Source: Selaginella tamariscina (taxonomy: Eukaryota; Streptophyta; Lycopodiopsida; Selaginellales; Selaginellaceae). Taken from it: a stretch of 64,000 nucleotides of DNA. The stretch lies in NCBI GenBank assembly GCA_003024785.1, contig PUQB01000377.1, positions 29,172 to 93,171 of the forward strand, written 5' to 3'. Positions 61,687 through 64,000 of the stretch are shown here, one piece after another. Below the pieces are notes generated by a model. That model did not search any database and had not been told where the DNA came from. It worked only from the letters and a program-made list of their open reading frames with translations. The position numbers and the translations under genes are program-made. Numbering within the stretch: position 1 is the first letter of the stretch; each line of letters starts with the position of its first letter.

Positions 61687-64000
61687 CTAAATAGATGGTG
61701 GAGGATGGAGGTTCCTTGGTAGCATCAATAAAGAACTTAGTTCACGGGGTGCAAGTGTACGACGTTGCAAATGCTTGACAACTCGAGGATCAGCTCCCAG
61801 TACACGCTTGTAAACAAAATACATATGTTTGCAAGGCACCCACTGACGACCATTGCAGAACTCCGAGCATGAACAAGATGGTGCGCTGCAAATGACAACC
61901 CAAGCAGATGTATGGTCGTTGTCACATACTCTGAAGCGAATGCATGTTGGAGGATCAACCACGTCAACTTCTGCGACATATGCTCCCAACGTCAAACATG
62001 CTTCAAAACTTACCTGTTGTTTCTTAGACATCCCTAAAGGTGTTCTTGTTGCACGACCACTTGCAGGAACAGGAGGTCCACGAAATTGTGCAGGGGGTGT
62101 TGAAAATCCAGTGACTCCAACAGGAACTGAAGGAACATGAGGTGTTGAAAAACCTGGCACTCCTGCATGAGCTGAAGGAAGCCCAGCTAGCATAAAACCT
62201 GATCTTGCCAGATCATTGATCTCCATTGCTATCAGCTTCGTGCCCACTTGAACTTTCCAAACCGAGGTAGAAGCTGGCGGAGAAACAATAGTTGGTCTTG
62301 GATGTCTGCTGCAAAGCATGTTTGTTGGACAAAAATACATCATTTGTGAGCGAAAGCATTCTTCACCAGTTTCTTTGTCATTGTATCTGATCCTTCCAAA
62401 AAAACAAGGAGCAGCCACTCGATTACCACTAGGACTGATCTTTTTGTCACAAGCACTCCACTGACCTCCTGAAGAGGGAAAGCCTGCCAGACATTTCACA
62501 GAACTTCTTTCACCACATCTTCTAATCGCCCATTGTCCAGGTGTAACATCTTGTTCTTCAACCAGAACATATTCTTCATGTTCTTCTGCAAGTTGAAAAT
62601 CCAATCGTCGCTTCCGTCTACACTGTGTTGGAATAACCTGTTCACTATAGAAGATGTCCGTCGGTGGGATCGTTCAGCCTCTGACCCCATATTTCTTTGC
62701 ACAGTGCGATGTTCAACATTCGTGGCAGCCACAAAAGCAGTATCCTGCATGCTTGATGGAGCAACATCTTCAACTAAGTCGATGATAACCTTTGCTGTAG
62801 GTGTTGTTGAGTTAGCATTTGACATTCTTCTCTCGAACCTTGCTGAGAGCTCCTCTGAAGTCGGCCCGGAACCACTATACCTTCCATCTCTAAAAGCCTT
62901 CACAAGAGCACATTGTCGCACTGATTCAGTCAGGTCGTGGATTGTAGCTTGGTACAATGAAATGTATTTTGAATCTCTAGCCCTCCTCCATCTTCCGTGA
63001 ACAGACTCCGACTGGTTTGTCATGGGCACAACCCTTGCAGCATTCTCCGGCATGCTTTCAAGAACAACATTTGAAATATGATTCTTCTGTCTTTCCCACC
63101 ATGAAAACCACGTCTGCATAACTCCAACATCCTTCACATTTTCATTCCAAAAGCGGAAAAGATTATTTTCAATTTCTTCACGATCAGTTGTTGATGTTGT
63201 TGGCCATGATCTCAAAAGTTGAAGATGTTGTTGTTGATGTTCAAGAGGGACCCACTTCCTTGTCACACGTTGTATGGCTTGTTCATAGTGAAAGATACAG
63301 CTCCGTTCACGTCCAGGAATTTCTTGGCCATTAAAGAACACATTCCTAATTGCTTGCCAGATCGCTCCTGCTTCATCGGACATAAACCCAGCGAACTGCA
63401 CATTGTAGATTCCCTTCTCGGAACAGACATCCAACATAGCAAAAAAACTTCTCCACAGCTCCAGCCGTTTGTCTCTTCATGTCACCATAAGCAATGGTGG
63501 ATAATCGGCGCACACTATAAAATAATCAAAGAGTTAAGCAAACAACAAAAAGATAACATCTTACTTTGGGTCGTAAACATGCAATGCCAGAGTGATCCAC
63601 TTATCAACAACACGGTGTGTGTGATCAAGTAGAACCCAACTCTTCTGCAAAGGGCCAAGAGGAGGTTGGCACATCCTTACATAATCGATTCCAGAACCTG
63701 GCCCTGAAACCGTCATCTTAAAAACTAATGCCTGGTCGTCTGAACCCGGAAATTCATCCCAGGATAGTGAATCACGTGGATGAATGGGATAGACAACCTT
63801 CGTTTCAGCTCCAATAATCCATCAATATTCTCTGGCATTTCAGCAGCAGTTCTCTTTGCGGACGCTACCCATTGACGAACTCTGCATCAAAGGTATTATC
63901 AAAGAATGCTCAGCACAAAGTAAAACTCTAATTGTACCTTCGATTGTTTGATAATGGCTGCAAATGATCCATGAGCTTATCCCAACTTCCAGGCTCAGAA
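61687..64000 (-). pseudogene. Second Mutator-like transposase (MULE/SWIM), nearly intact, 5' end outside the window
   Basis: Diverged relative of the 57-61 kb family. Exons read leftward from beyond 64,000. An intron with GTAC donor or similar lies near 63,880-63,940 and another at about 63,510-63,566 (GTAAGA...TTATAG), at the same place as in the other copies. The first Asp lies in LDHTHR (about 63,625). In the 62,496-63,437 frame the second Asp is residue 21 (SDEAGA), C-x2-H is Cys47/His50 (SCIFHY) and the Glu is residue 144 (TNQSESVHG). The C-terminal frame 61,687-62,604 has a full SWIM finger: Cys244, Cys246, Cys258 and His260. The frame is disturbed by only about three single-base indels: an A7 run at 63,441-63,447, one near 62,660 and one near 63,750. 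The A-run case could be a sequencing error. Confidence 0.87.

Noticed and set aside
61277-61687. 136-codon minus-strand frame
   Set aside because: Runs through AT-rich sequence and the MULE terminus without any recognisable domain or conserved counterpart.

Overview
The window looks like nuclear DNA of a land plant, most likely a non-seed plant such as a moss. It is AT-rich and repeat-dominated, with GT-AG introns, Mutator-like (MULE) transposases of the plant WRKY-GCM1/SWIM type, a Ty3/gypsy gag with zinc knuckles, and many TA, CA and GT microsatellites. The taxonomic call is inference. I see no rRNA, tRNA, CRISPR array or ordinary conserved housekeeping gene.

Layout. (1) Positions 1-16,941 and 42,822-59,965 are arms of one giant inverted repeat: paired features add up to about 59,740-59,965. 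The left arm runs off the window. (2) From about 16.9 to 56.9 kb the + strand is a degraded tandem array with a period near 8.1 kb once insertions are subtracted. Each full unit has a small secreted-protein gene 'type A', a tandem paralogue 'type B' about 2 kb downstream, and 3-4 kb of very AT-rich spacer. The left arm holds 1.5 further units in the opposite direction. In all there are four type A and six type B copies. Two type A copies (17,838-18,341 and 36,708-37,220) look whole; the rest are fossils. Upstream of each copy, on the opposite strand, is a remnant of another signal-peptide-like reading frame, so the ancestral 2-kb module was a head-to-head gene pair. The A/B proteins have a signal peptide and a few cysteines and weakly resemble KP4-type killer/effector proteins; that assignment is tentative.

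(3) Positions 25,673-36,498 are one 10.8-kb insertion with an 8-bp target duplication and imperfect terminal inverted repeats. It carries two divergently arranged genes: a WRKY-GCM1/MULE/SWIM transposase reading right (33.1-36.2 kb) and a beta-class DNA amino-methyltransferase-like gene reading left (31.7-25.9 kb). A 143-bp hairpin-bearing tandem array lies between them. The methyltransferase gene is interrupted by two solo LTRs. Shortened copies of the transposase half lie at 56.9-61.34 kb and 1-3 kb. A diverged, better preserved relative fills 61.7-64 kb on the minus strand. Element ends carry arrays of GAAnnTTC units that form textbook heat-shock elements.

(4) A gag-only gypsy fragment with one LTR sits at matching places in both arms (14.08-16.87 and 42.89-45.66 kb), so it predates the inverted duplication. 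Nothing here shows how the parts are regulated together. The simplest reading is a secreted-protein gene cluster amplified first in tandem and then as a large palindrome, while MULEs and LTR elements moved in.
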